Source of the DNA: Albidovulum sediminis
Lineage (GTDB): Bacteria > Pseudomonadota > Alphaproteobacteria > Rhodobacterales > Rhodobacteraceae
DNA: 64,000 bases
Direction of reading: 5' to 3'
Assembly: GCF_025380365.1 (NCBI RefSeq)
Contig: NZ_JAOCQF010000001.1
Span: 992,001-1,056,000 of the forward strand
Below, piece by piece: positions 1 through 8,740 of the stretch. The position numbers and the translations under genes were made by a program. The notes beneath the pieces were generated by a model, which saw only the letters and a program-made list of their open reading frames with translations, did not search any database and was not told the origin of the DNA. Positions within the stretch are counted from its first letter, which is position 1; each line of letters begins with the position of its first letter.

Positions 1-831
1 ACCGCGCTGGTCCCGGCGGCGGGCGTGACGGCGGACCAGATCCCGCTTTTGATGAAGCGCTTCGATGCGACGATTTTTGCTGCGGCGCCTGGCGTTTACC
101 GGCAACTCCTCAAGTACGGCGCCCGGCTTGCCCTGCCCCGCCTGCGGCACGGGCTTTCAGCCGGGGAAAAGCTGCCCGAGGCGACGCGGGCGGCGTGGAT
201 GGCGGCCACCGGGACACCGGTCCACGAGGCCTTCGGCATGTCCGAATGCTCCACCTTCCTGTCGGGCTCGCCCGCCCGGCACGCGCCCGCGGGCACGCTG
301 GGCTATCCGCAGGCCGGGCGGCATGTCGGCATCCTGGACGATGAGGGCCACCCGGTCGCGCACGGGGCCGAGGGCACGATTGCCGTCCACCGCTCCGACC
401 TCGGCCTGTTCCTCACCTACGCCGACGCCCCGGACGAGGCCGCCGCGCGCTTTCGCGGCGACTGGTTCCTGACCGGCGATCGCGCGGTCGCGACAGTGGA
501 CGGCGCGTTCCGCTATCTGGGCCGGGCCGACGACATGATGAACGCGGGCGGCTACCGCGTCTCCCCCGCCGAGGTGGAGGCCGCCTTTGCCGATGCGCCG
601 GGGCTGGAGGCCTGCGCCGCCTTCGAGGCGCGGGTGAAGGCCGACACGACCGTGATCGCGCTTGCCCATTGCGGTACCGCCAGCGAGCAGAACCTGGAGG
701 CGGCGGCAGCCCGGGCGCTCGCCCGCTACAAGCAGCCCCGGCTCTACCTGCGCAGGGACAGCCTGCCGCGCACGGCGACGGGCAAGACAAACCGCCGCGC
801 ATTACGCGAGGAATGGGAGAAAACGCATTGA
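1..831 (+). CDS. AMP-dependent acyl-CoA synthetase/ligase, C-terminal part (5' end outside window)
   Basis: This is the C-terminal part of an ANL-superfamily enzyme that activates a carboxylic acid with ATP and loads it onto CoA. The reading frame is open from base 1, so the start lies outside the window. Visible signatures are the adenylation segment HEAFGMSECS, the hinge region WFLTGDRAV followed by YLGRADDMMNAGGYRVSP, and the terminal catalytic-lysine motif RTATGKTNRRAL. The substrate cannot be read from this fragment; the sequence style recalls benzoate/fatty-acid ligases, which is inference. The stop overlaps the likely start of the next gene, so the first three genes look like one operon. 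Confidence 0.88.
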   Translation, partial: TALVPAAGVTADQIPLLMKRFDATIFAAAPGVYRQLLKYGARLALPRLRHGLSAGEKLPEATRAAWMAATGTPVHEAFGMSECSTFLSGSPARHAPAGTLGYPQAGRHVGILDDEGHPVAHGAEGTIAVHRSDLGLFLTYADAPDEAAARFRGDWFLTGDRAVATVDGAFRYLGRADDMMNAGGYRVSPAEVEAAFADAPGLEACAAFEARVKADTTVIALAHCGTASEQNLEAAAARALARYKQPRLYLRRDSLPRTATGKTNRRALREEWEKTH

Positions 832-1475
832 TAAAGCTTGATATCCTTTCCGATCCGATTTGCCCCTGGTGCTATATTGGCAAGGCCCGGCTGGACCGCG
901 CGCTGGAGGCGCGGCCGGATCATCCGTTCGAGATCGAGTGGCATCCCTTCCAGCTCAACCCCGAAATGCCGCGCGAAGGCGTGGAGCGGCGCACCTACAT
1001 GGAGGCGAAGTTTGGCGGCAAGGAGGGCGCGGTGCGCGCCTACCGGCCGGTCGTCGACCACGCCGAAGACGCCGGGCTTGAGCTGAACCTCGACCGGATC
1101 GAACGCACGCCGAACACGCTCGACGCGCACCGGCTGATCCATTGGGCGGGGCTGGAGGGGCGGCAGACGGCGGTGGTCTCGGGCCTGTTCCGCGCCTACT
1201 TCCGCGAGGGGTGCGACATCGGCGATGCCGGGGTTCTGGCCGACCTGGCCGGAGAGGCGGGGCTTGACCGGGAGATGGTGGCGCGGCTGCTTGCGGGCGA
1301 CGGCGACCGGGCGGAGATCGCCGCGCGCGATGCCCACGCCCGCGAACGCGGGGTCAGCGCGGTGCCGACCTTCGTGCTGGCGAACACCTATGTCCTGAGC
1401 GGTGCGCAGCCCACCGAAACCTGGTTGAAGATCATCGATGAACTCGTTTCACAAAAAAAGGAAAACACCGCATGA
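828..1475 (+). CDS. DsbA family oxidoreductase (FrnE / 2-hydroxychromene-2-carboxylate isomerase-like)
   Basis: A protein of about 215 residues with a thioredoxin-fold start and a CPWC redox motif (DPICPWCYIGK) only about ten residues in, which is typical of cytoplasmic FrnE-type DsbA proteins. There is no signal peptide. The C-terminal motif VSAVPTFVLAN contains the cis-proline loop seen in this fold. I chose the TTG at 828 because it gives the usual short N-terminus, overlaps the upstream stop by four bases and has GGGAG at 815-819 at good spacing. An ATG at 813 in the same frame is the alternative. The real substrate is unknown. Confidence 0.88.
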   Translation: MIKLDILSDPICPWCYIGKARLDRALEARPDHPFEIEWHPFQLNPEMPREGVERRTYMEAKFGGKEGAVRAYRPVVDHAEDAGLELNLDRIERTPNTLDAHRLIHWAGLEGRQTAVVSGLFRAYFREGCDIGDAGVLADLAGEAGLDREMVARLLAGDGDRAEIAARDAHARERGVSAVPTFVLANTYVLSGAQPTETWLKIIDELVSQKKENTA

Positions 1476-2692
1476 CCAGCGCCGCCGACAGCCCCCTGGT
1501 GCAGCGGCGCCTGCCGGCGGGCGAGTTCACCGTGATGATCGCGATGCTGTTTGCCACGGTGGCCTTTTCCATCGACGCGATGCTGCCCGCCCTGCCAGAG
1601 ATCGCGGCGGAACTGACGCCCGACGCGGTCAACCACGCGCAGCTGATCCTGACCGCCTTCGTGCTTGGCATGGGGGCCGGGACGGCGATCGCAGGCCCGA
1701 TCTCGGACGCGACCGGGCGCAAGCCCGCCATCGTCGGGGGCTTTGCGCTCTACATCGCCGGGGCGATCCTGGCGCATTACGCGCCCACGATCGAGCTTCT
1801 GCTGGCCGCGCGCGTGATCCAGGGGCTGGGCGCGGCGGGTCCGCGCATCGTCGGCCTCGCCCTTGTCCGCGACCTGTACGAGGGGCGCGAGATGGCGCGC
1901 GTCACCTCCTTCGCGATGACGATCTTCATGATCGTGCCCGCCGTTGCACCCTCCATCGGCGCGGTCATCATCGGGCTGGCCGGTTGGCGGGCGGTGTTCC
2001 TGGCCTTCGTCGTCTTCGCGCTGATCGCGGCGGTCTGGCTTGGCCAGCGCCAGCCCGAGACGCTGGCCCCGCCGCGGCGCCGGCCGCTTTCCGGGCGCAA
2101 CATCCTGTCGGCCGCGCGCGAGGTGCTCGCCAACCGGGACGTGCGGATCTATACGGTGGTGATGACCCTGGGCTTCGGGCAGATGTTCGCGCTGTTGTCG
2201 ACGGCACAGCAGATATTCGACGTAACCTATGGCCAGGGCGCGAATTTTCCCCTCTGGTTCGCGCTCATGGCGGCGATTGCCGCCAGCGCCACGTTCCTGA
2301 ACGCGACGCTGGTCATGCGGGTCGGGATGCGGCGGCTGGCGACGGATGCCTATCTCTGGCAGGCAATCTCCTCCTCGGTGGTGCTGGCCGTGGTCCTGGG
2401 CGGGGTCGGCACCGGGGCAGCGGGATTTGCGGTCTTCTTCCTCTGGGGGTCGAGCGTGTTCTTCATGGCGGGGCTGACCTTCGGCAACCTCAACGCGCTG
2501 GCATTGCAGAAGATGGGTCATATCGCCGGCATGGCCGCCTCGGTCATCGCGTCAATCTCCACCATCATGGCGGTGCTGATCGCCGGACCGCTCGGCCAGA
2601 CCTTCGACGGCACGGCGGTGCCGGTGATCGTCGGGGTGGTGATCTGTTCGGCGCTGGCCTGGCTTCTGATGCGCCGGACCCTGCCGCACTAA
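1472..2692 (+). CDS. Bcr/CflA-type MFS drug-resistance transporter
   Basis: A 406-residue major facilitator with about twelve hydrophobic segments. The N-terminal half carries SIDAMLPALPEI in the first membrane segment, the loop motif ISDATGRKP between segments 2 and 3, and RVIQGLGAAGPRIVG in segment 4, all as in the Bcr/CflA proton-driven export subfamily. The start ATG overlaps the upstream stop (ATGA) with a purine-rich AAAAAAGGAAA before it, so it should be translated together with the DsbA-like gene. The exported compound is unknown. Three bases separate its stop from the convergent mfd gene. Confidence 0.9.
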   Translation: MTSAADSPLVQRRLPAGEFTVMIAMLFATVAFSIDAMLPALPEIAAELTPDAVNHAQLILTAFVLGMGAGTAIAGPISDATGRKPAIVGGFALYIAGAILAHYAPTIELLLAARVIQGLGAAGPRIVGLALVRDLYEGREMARVTSFAMTIFMIVPAVAPSIGAVIIGLAGWRAVFLAFVVFALIAAVWLGQRQPETLAPPRRRPLSGRNILSAAREVLANRDVRIYTVVMTLGFGQMFALLSTAQQIFDVTYGQGANFPLWFALMAAIAASATFLNATLVMRVGMRRLATDAYLWQAISSSVVLAVVLGGVGTGAAGFAVFFLWGSSVFFMAGLTFGNLNALALQKMGHIAGMAASVIASISTIMAVLIAGPLGQTFDGTAVPVIVGVVICSALAWLLMRRTLPH

Positions 2693-2695
2693 AAC

Positions 2696-5600
2696 TCAGG
2701 CCGTTGCCCGCCGGGCCTTGCGCGCCTTTTCGAAGGCGACGACCTTTTCGGCAAGATCGCGCGCGACCGCGAAGGCGCCCTTGATGCGGTCCCCCTCGCT
2801 GCCCCAGGCGCGGGTCAGGATAACCTTGTTGTCCTTCACCTTCGCCTGGCCCTTCTCGGCCTGGAGGAAATCGACCAGCCCGGCGGGGTCGGCGAAGCTG
2901 TCGTTGTGGAACTGGATGGTGATGCCCTTCGGCCCGGCGTCGAGCCGCGCGATGCCCGCGCGCTTGCACATCGCCTTGATGCGCACGACGAGGAGGAGCG
3001 TGTTGACCTCCTTCGGCAATTCCCCGAAGCGGTCGATCAGTTCGGCGGCGAACCCCTCAAGCTCCACCTTCGTGGTCAGGCCGGACAGGCGCCGGTAAAG
3101 CCCGAGCCGCACGTCGAGGTCGCGCACGTAGTCTTCCGGGATCAGGACCGGGACGCCGAGGTTGATCTGCGGCGCCCACTGGCCGTCATCCTCCGGCCCC
3201 TGGATGTCGCCCGATTTCAGCTTGGCGATCGTCTCCTCCAGCATGGCCTGGTAAAGCTCGTAGCCCACTTCGCGGATGTGGCCAGACTGCTCCTCGCCCA
3301 GAAGGTTGCCGGCGCCGCGCAGGTCGAGGTCCTGGCTGGCGAGCGAGAACCCCGCGCCCAGGCTGTCGAGCGAGCCGAGAAGCCGGAGCCGCTTTTCGGC
3401 GGCGGGCGTCAGCGGCGCGCGCGGCTTCGTCGTCAGGTAGCAGTAGGCGCGGGTCTTGGACCGGCCGACCCGGCCGCGGATCTGGTAAAGCTGGGCCAGG
3501 CCGAACATGTCGGCCCGGTGCACGATCATCGTGTTCGCGGTCGGGATGTCGAGGCCGCTTTCGACGATGCTGGTGGCCAGCAGAACGTCATACTTGCCGT
3601 CGTAGAAGGCGTTCATCCGGTCGTCCAGATCGCCCGCGGCAAGCTGGCCGTGCGCGACGATAAAGCTGACCTCGGGCACGTGGGTCTTGAGGAAATCCTC
3701 GATCTCCGGCAGGTCGGCGATGCGGGGGACGACGTAGAAGGACTGCCCGCCGCGATAGTGTTCGCGCAGAAGCGCCTCGCGCAGGGTGACGCTGTCAAAC
3801 TCGCTCACATAGGTGCGGATCGCCAGCCGGTCGACCGGGGGCGTGCCGATGATCGAGAGGTCGCGCACCCCCGAAAGCGACATCTGGAGCGTGCGGGGAA
3901 TGGGCGTCGCGGTCAGCGTCAGGACGTGGATTTCGCTCCGCATCTCCTTCAGCCGTTCCTTGTGGCCGACGCCGAAATGCTGTTCCTCGTCGATGACGAG
4001 AAGGCCGAGGTTGCGGAACTTCACCCCCTTGGCCAAGACCGCATGGGTGCCGATGACGATGTCCACCGTCCCCTCGGCCAGGCCCTGCCGGGTCAGGGCC
4101 GCGTCCTTGGCGGAGACGAAGCGCGAGAGCGGGCGCACGGTGATGGCGGTGCCGCGGAAGCGTTCGGAGAAGGTCTTGAAATGCTGGCGGGCCAGCAGCG
4201 TCGTCGGCGCGATGACGGCAACCTGCACGCCCGACATTGCGGCGGCGAAGGCCGCGCGCATGGCGACCTCGGTCTTGCCGAAGCCGACGTCGCCGACGAT
4301 GAGCCGGTCCATCGGGCTGCCCTCGGCAAGGTCGCCTGTCACCTCCTCGATCGCAGAAAGCTGGTCGTCGGTTTCCTGGTAGGGGAAGCGCGCGCAGAAG
4401 GCGTCCCAGTCGTGGTGCGGCGCCTCGAGGATGGGGGCGGTGCGCAGCGCGCGTTCGGCCGCGACCCGCATGAGGCGTTCGGCGATCTGTCGGATGCGTT
4501 CCTTGAGCCGAGCCTTGCGCGCCTGCCATGCGCCGCCGCCCAGCTTGTCGAGCAACCCCTCCTCATGGCCGAAGCGGCTGAGAAGCTCGATGTTCTCGAC
4601 CGGCAGGTAAAGCCGGTCGCCGCCCGCGTATTCGAGCAGCACGCATTCATGCGGCGCGCCAAGCGCGGTGACGGTTTCCAGCCCCTTGTAGCGGCCGACG
4701 CCGTGTTCGACATGAACGACAAGGTCGCCGGGCGAAAGCGACTGCGCCTCGGTCAGGAAGTTCTCGGCCCTGCGGCGCTTCTTGGCGCCCCGGATCAGCC
4801 GGTCGCCCAGCACGTCCTGTTCGGAGATGACGGTCAGGCCCTGCGCCTCGAACCCGTGTTCGAGCGCCCAGACCGCGAGCCAGAGCCCGCGCTTGCCCTC
4901 GCCAAGGTCGCGGATGTCGCGGGCGGCGCCTGCGCCCTTGACGCCCTCGTCCTCCAGCAGGCCCTTCAGACGCTCGCGCGCGCCTTCGGAATAGGAGGCA
5001 ACGACAACCGGGCCATCCTTCAGCCGTGCCGTCAGATGCGCCGCGAAGGCCCCGAAAAGGCTGACGTTTTCAAGCTGGCGTTCGGGAGCGAAGTTGCGCC
5101 CGATGCGCCCGCCGGCGTCCAGCACCCCCGGCCCGGTCGGCTGCGGCAGGGCGACAAGCTGGATCGTGCGGCGGGGGGCGATCGCCGCCTCCCACGCCGC
5201 GTCGTCGAGGTAGAGGAGACCCGGCGCGCAGGGCTTGTAAACCGAATCGAGCCGGTCGCGCGTCTTCAGCGCGGCCAGCCGCGTCTCGTACTGGTCGGCG
5301 ATGCCTTCCGAGCGCGAGAGCCGCGCCGGGGTCAACTGGTCATCCAGCATCACCGAGGCGCCGGGCAGGTAGTCGAACAGCGTTTCCAGCCGGTCGTGGA
5401 AGAAAGGCAGCCAGTGTTCGACGCCGGCGTGCTTGCGCCCCGCGCTGACCGCCTCGTAGAGCGGGTCGTCGGTGCCCGCTGCGCCGAACTCGATCCGGTA
5501 GGTCTGGCGGAAGCGGGTAATCGAGGGCTCATCCAGGATGACCTCGCTGACCGGGGCGAGATCGACCGAGGCAAGTTTCTCGGTCGTCCGCTGGGTCGCT

Positions 5601-6166
5601 GCGTCGAACCGGCGCGCGCCGTCGAGCATGTCGCCCCAGAGGTCGAGCCGCACCGGGCCGCCGGCGCCGGGGGGGAAGATGTCGATGATGCCGCCGCGGA
5701 TCGCGTAGTCGCCCGGCTCCGACACGGTGGAGGTCTGCGAGAAGCCCATCCGCACGAGGTAGTCGCGCAGCGCGCCTTCGTTCACGCGCGTGCCGACTTT
5801 CGCGCTGAAGCAGGAGGCACTCACCACCTCGCGCGCGGGCAGGCGCTGGGTCGCGGCGTTGAGCGTGGTCAGCAGGATGAAGGGCCCGTCGAGGCCTGCG
5901 GCCAGCGCCGCAAGCGTGGCCATCCGCCCGGCCGAAACCTCGGGGTTGGGCGAGACGCGATCATAGGGCACGCAGTCCCAGGCCGGGAAGGTCAGGACCG
6001 GCGCCTCGGGCGCGAAGAAGGCGAGTGCGGCGCGCATCGCCTCCATCCGCTTGTCGTCGCGCGCGACATGAACGACGGAGGCGCCGCGCGCCAGTTCGCG
6101 GGCCAGCAGGCGGGCGTCAAATCCTTCGGGCGCGCCCGAGAGGGTGATGTGGTTGTCGCGGGTCAT
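2696..6166 (-). CDS. mfd: Transcription-repair coupling factor Mfd
   Basis: The full-length Mfd (1,156 residues) removes RNA polymerase stalled at DNA lesions and recruits UvrA. In order: a UvrB-like N-terminal module (about residues 1-340), the RNA-polymerase-interaction (CarD-like) domain starting SPGDLVVHVEHGVGRYKG near residue 485, and a RecG-like translocase. The translocase carries Walker A VGDVGFGKTEVAM near 625, DEEQ box VIDEEQHFGVGHKE near 723, and QIRGRVGRSKTRAYCYL further on. The C-terminal TRCF domain is present. The length matches the family. The gene is monocistronic in appearance; the long open frame on its opposite strand is a GC-driven shadow. Confidence 0.98.
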   Translation of the reverse strand: MTRDNHITLSGAPEGFDARLLARELARGASVVHVARDDKRMEAMRAALAFFAPEAPVLTFPAWDCVPYDRVSPNPEVSAGRMATLAALAAGLDGPFILLTTLNAATQRLPAREVVSASCFSAKVGTRVNEGALRDYLVRMGFSQTSTVSEPGDYAIRGGIIDIFPPGAGGPVRLDLWGDMLDGARRFDAATQRTTEKLASVDLAPVSEVILDEPSITRFRQTYRIEFGAAGTDDPLYEAVSAGRKHAGVEHWLPFFHDRLETLFDYLPGASVMLDDQLTPARLSRSEGIADQYETRLAALKTRDRLDSVYKPCAPGLLYLDDAAWEAAIAPRRTIQLVALPQPTGPGVLDAGGRIGRNFAPERQLENVSLFGAFAAHLTARLKDGPVVVASYSEGARERLKGLLEDEGVKGAGAARDIRDLGEGKRGLWLAVWALEHGFEAQGLTVISEQDVLGDRLIRGAKKRRRAENFLTEAQSLSPGDLVVHVEHGVGRYKGLETVTALGAPHECVLLEYAGGDRLYLPVENIELLSRFGHEEGLLDKLGGGAWQARKARLKERIRQIAERLMRVAAERALRTAPILEAPHHDWDAFCARFPYQETDDQLSAIEEVTGDLAEGSPMDRLIVGDVGFGKTEVAMRAAFAAAMSGVQVAVIAPTTLLARQHFKTFSERFRGTAITVRPLSRFVSAKDAALTRQGLAEGTVDIVIGTHAVLAKGVKFRNLGLLVIDEEQHFGVGHKERLKEMRSEIHVLTLTATPIPRTLQMSLSGVRDLSIIGTPPVDRLAIRTYVSEFDSVTLREALLREHYRGGQSFYVVPRIADLPEIEDFLKTHVPEVSFIVAHGQLAAGDLDDRMNAFYDGKYDVLLATSIVESGLDIPTANTMIVHRADMFGLAQLYQIRGRVGRSKTRAYCYLTTKPRAPLTPAAEKRLRLLGSLDSLGAGFSLASQDLDLRGAGNLLGEEQSGHIREVGYELYQAMLEETIAKLKSGDIQGPEDDGQWAPQINLGVPVLIPEDYVRDLDVRLGLYRRLSGLTTKVELEGFAAELIDRFGELPKEVNTLLLVVRIKAMCKRAGIARLDAGPKGITIQFHNDSFADPAGLVDFLQAEKGQAKVKDNKVILTRAWGSEGDRIKGAFAVARDLAEKVVAFEKARKARRATA

Positions 6167-6208
6167 GCCCGCTCACCTATCCGGACAGGGGCGGATGTCA
6201 ACCCGCCC

Positions 6209-6736
6209 TCAGTTCGGCAGGACGGGGATGTTGGCGTTCTGGATCATGCCCCAGGTCGCGGTGACGAAGATCGACACCACGCCGATGGCCTGGATCGCCA
6301 TGCGGTGGCGGCCAAGCCGCTTGTGCAGTGCGCTGCCCTTGTCGCCGTATTCGGCGATGCGCCCGGCGGTGCGCACGCTCAGCAATCCGACGAGGCCGAG
6401 GGGGAAGAGGATGAGGAATACCGCCTGGCAGATCTCCAGCCCGTAGTAGAAGCCGAGCAGTCCCAGGCAGGTATAGGCGGCCGAGCCGATCCCCAGAAGG
6501 CTGCTGCCGGCGGTGCGGGAAATGTAGAGGACGCGGTTGACGCAGAGGCGGGCGAACTCTTCAAGCTCCTCCTCGGCCTGGCCGCCCGAGCGTCGGGCGC
6601 GCACGACCATGTCGAAGGGGATGCCGATGACCCAGTGGCTGGCCTGGGACCAGGTGACGGCAAGCGCGATCCAGTACCAGAGGTTGGAAAAGGACCGCAG
6701 GTCGATCACTTCGGAAATCAGTTGGGTCCACGACAC
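6209..6736 (-). CDS. Conserved alphaproteobacterial membrane protein, function unknown
   Basis: A 175-residue protein with four likely membrane segments: LWYWIALAVTWSQASHWVIG, a central stretch around LGLLGFYYGLEICQAVFLIL, the following LFPLGLVGLL, and the C-terminal IGVVSIFVTATWGM. Rhodobacterales relatives begin close to LIDLRSFSNLWYWIALAV. From memory, some carry the label 'component of SufBCD complex', which I would not rely on. I chose GTG at 6736 because AAGGG sits at suitable spacing; the frame is open further upstream, but that would run over the divergent hemB start. The sequence just upstream holds a tandem GTTACCCTT repeat. Function is not deducible. Confidence 0.72.
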   Translation of the reverse strand: MSWTQLISEVIDLRSFSNLWYWIALAVTWSQASHWVIGIPFDMVVRARRSGGQAEEELEEFARLCVNRVLYISRTAGSSLLGIGSAAYTCLGLLGFYYGLEICQAVFLILFPLGLVGLLSVRTAGRIAEYGDKGSALHKRLGRHRMAIQAIGVVSIFVTATWGMIQNANIPVLPN

Positions 6737-6863
6737 GCTTGTTACCCTTGTTACCCTTGCCACCGCTGCTCGCGCCGATGCTAGCGGCGGAGTGCGGCGC
6801 TTTCCACCCTTGAGATGCGGGCCGATCCGTGCCACCCGATAGTGCAACAGGAAAGGCACGTTC

Positions 6864-7856
6864 ATGACCCCGACCCAAGGCCCCTTCCCCGCCACCCGCT
6901 TCCGGCGGCTGCGCCGGACCCCCGCGCTGCGCGGCCTTGCCCAGGAAACCCACCTGTCGGTCAAGGACCTGATCTGGCCGGTGTTCGTGACCGACGTGGC
7001 GGGCGCCGATGCGCCGGTGCCCTCGATGCCGGGCGTGGCGCGGGTGACGGTCGAGGGCGCGGTGCGCGCGGCCGAGGAGGCGGCGCGGCTCGGCATTCCG
7101 GCGATCTGCCTGTTTCCCTACACCGACGCGGGCCTGAGGACCGAGGACTGCGCCGAGGCGTGGAACCCGGACAACATCACCAACCGCACCATCCGGGCGA
7201 TCAAGGCGGCGGTGCCCGAGGTCGCGGTGATGACCGACATCGCGCTCGACCCCTACAACGCCAACGGCCACGACGGGCTGGTGCGCGACGGCATCATCCT
7301 GAATGACGAGACGGTGGCGGCACTGGTGCGCATGGCGCTGGCGCAGGCCGAGGCGGGGGCGGACATCCTTGGCCCCTCGGACATGATGGACGGGCGCATC
7401 GGCGCGTTGCGCACCGCCCTGGAAGGTGCCGGGCACCGCGACTTGGCGATCCTGTCCTATGCGGCGAAATACGCCTCGGCCTTCTACGGGCCGTTCCGCG
7501 ACGCGGTGGGCGCCGGCGGGCGGCTGGTCGGCGACAAGAAGACCTACCAGATGAATCCCGCCAATTCCGACGAGGCGATCCGGCTGGTCGCGCGCGACCT
7601 TTCGGAAGGCGCGGACATGGTCATGGTCAAGCCCGGCATGCCCTATCTCGACATCTGCAGGCGGGTGAAGGACGCCTTCGGCGCGCCGACCTATGCCTAC
7701 CAGGTCTCGGGCGAGTACGCGATGCTGATGGGCGCGATCGAGCGCGGCTGGCTGAAGGAGGAGGTGATCCTCGAAAGCCTGATGGCGTTCCGGCGCGCCG
7801 GCTGCGATGGCGTGCTGACCTATTTCGCCCCCCGCGTGGCGCGGATGCTGGGCTGA
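6864..7856 (+). CDS. hemB: Delta-aminolevulinic acid dehydratase (porphobilinogen synthase)
   Basis: The protein condenses two 5-aminolevulinate molecules into porphobilinogen, the second committed step of tetrapyrrole (heme, cobalamin and, in phototrophs, bacteriochlorophyll) synthesis, in the cytoplasm. The 330-residue length is standard. The Schiff-base lysines lie in ILSYAAKYASAFYGPFR and MVMVKPGMPYLD. The metal-site region DPYNANGHDGLV lacks the three-cysteine zinc motif, so this belongs to the magnesium-dependent alphaproteobacterial type. The ATG at 6864 has AGGAAAGG upstream. It is divergent from the small membrane protein gene and appears monocistronic. Confidence 0.98.
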   Translation: MTPTQGPFPATRFRRLRRTPALRGLAQETHLSVKDLIWPVFVTDVAGADAPVPSMPGVARVTVEGAVRAAEEAARLGIPAICLFPYTDAGLRTEDCAEAWNPDNITNRTIRAIKAAVPEVAVMTDIALDPYNANGHDGLVRDGIILNDETVAALVRMALAQAEAGADILGPSDMMDGRIGALRTALEGAGHRDLAILSYAAKYASAFYGPFRDAVGAGGRLVGDKKTYQMNPANSDEAIRLVARDLSEGADMVMVKPGMPYLDICRRVKDAFGAPTYAYQVSGEYAMLMGAIERGWLKEEVILESLMAFRRAGCDGVLTYFAPRVARMLG

Positions 7857-8026
7857 CCGGCAGGAATCCGCTTGGGCGGAGGGCCCTGCCCGGGTCTAGG
7901 GCGGCTGATCGCAAGACTAGGTGACAAAAGGACAAAAACCCACTATAGGTGGGGTGAGAACGGCCCTGGAAGGGTCGCCCGGCGCGTTTTCGCGCGCCAG
8001 ATGAGGCAACAGAGCGGAGTAGGGAC

Positions 8027-8587
8027 ATGAGCGGAGTGACGCGGCGAAGCGTGATCTTGTCCGGGGGCGCGGCCTTCGGCCTTGCGGCCTGCGGCAACGG
8101 GCTCGGCGGCGGGGGCGCGGCCAAGCTCGACGCGCGCGTGGATGCGGCGCGCGACTACCTGGCGTCGACCTATCCCGGCACCCGCGACCTTGCGGCCAAG
8201 GCGGTGGGCGTCCTTTACGTCCCCCTGGTGACCGAGGCGGGGATCATCACCTTCGGCGGCTCCTACGGGCAGGGCGCGCTGCGCATCAACGGCGCGACGG
8301 TGGATTACTATTCGGCGACGCAGGCGAGCGTCGGCCTCCAGATCGGCGCGCAGCAGTATGCACACGCGCTCTTCTTCATGACGCCCGAGGCGCTGAGCGA
8401 GTTCCGCACCTCGCCGGGCTGGGTCGCGGGCGCCAACATGGCCTATGCGCTGCCCGACCAGGGCGGGTCTCTGGGGGTGGATACCACCACCTCGCTCGCC
8501 CCGGTCATCGCGCTGGTCTACGGGCAGGCGGGATTCATCGCCGGGGCGAAGGTGACCGGCACCAAGTACACGCGCATCATCCCCTGA
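8027..8587 (+). CDS. SYLF (YSC84-like) lipid-binding domain lipoprotein
   Basis: A 186-residue envelope protein. The N-terminus TRRSVILSGGAAFGLAACG combines a twin-arginine-like start with a lipobox (LAAC), so it is probably lipid-anchored at the cell envelope. The body has the SYLF/YSC84 features: AAKAVGVLYVPLVTEAG, SYGQGALRINGATVDYYS, GLQIGAQQYAHALFFMT and a glycine-rich end. Proteins with this domain bind phosphoinositides in eukaryotes; the bacterial role is not established. Upstream (7975-8026) a small hairpin GGCGCG-TTTTCG-CGCGCC and an AGTAGGGAC ribosome site precede the ATG. Confidence 0.85.
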   Translation: MSGVTRRSVILSGGAAFGLAACGNGLGGGGAAKLDARVDAARDYLASTYPGTRDLAAKAVGVLYVPLVTEAGIITFGGSYGQGALRINGATVDYYSATQASVGLQIGAQQYAHALFFMTPEALSEFRTSPGWVAGANMAYALPDQGGSLGVDTTTSLAPVIALVYGQAGFIAGAKVTGTKYTRIIP

Positions 8588-8588
8588 G

Positions 8589-8715
8589 ACGGGCGGCTGA
8601 CGGCACGGGCGGCTGAAAGCGGCGGGGGGTTGTCTGCCCCCCGTCGCCATTGGTGCTCGGACCGATGGCGCACCAATGGCGACCCCCGAGGATATTTGGA
8701 AAAAGAAGAAGGAGC
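8589..8715 (+). repeat. Composite intergenic repeat with two hairpins
   Basis: A non-coding stretch after the SYLF gene with stacked symmetry. ACGGGCGGCTGA is repeated directly at 8589-8600 and 8605-8616. A G6/C6 hairpin has arms 8624-8629 and 8637-8642. A perfect 12-bp inverted repeat has arms 8645-8656 and 8670-8681. It ends in CCCCCGAGGATATTTGGAAA, a string that I recall recurring between genes in many Rhodobacterales genomes. It may act as a bidirectional transcript end between the SYLF gene and the convergent dehydrogenase gene, or be a REP-like element. Confidence 0.7.
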
Positions 8716-8740
8716 GGGCCGGAAAGGTTGGGCCGGGCGG

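Noticed and set aside
2906-6784. A 1,292-codon open frame on the plus strand opposite mfd
   Set aside because: It mirrors mfd codons, has no domain pattern and arises from GC-rich codon bias. The minus-strand frame encodes a complete Mfd.
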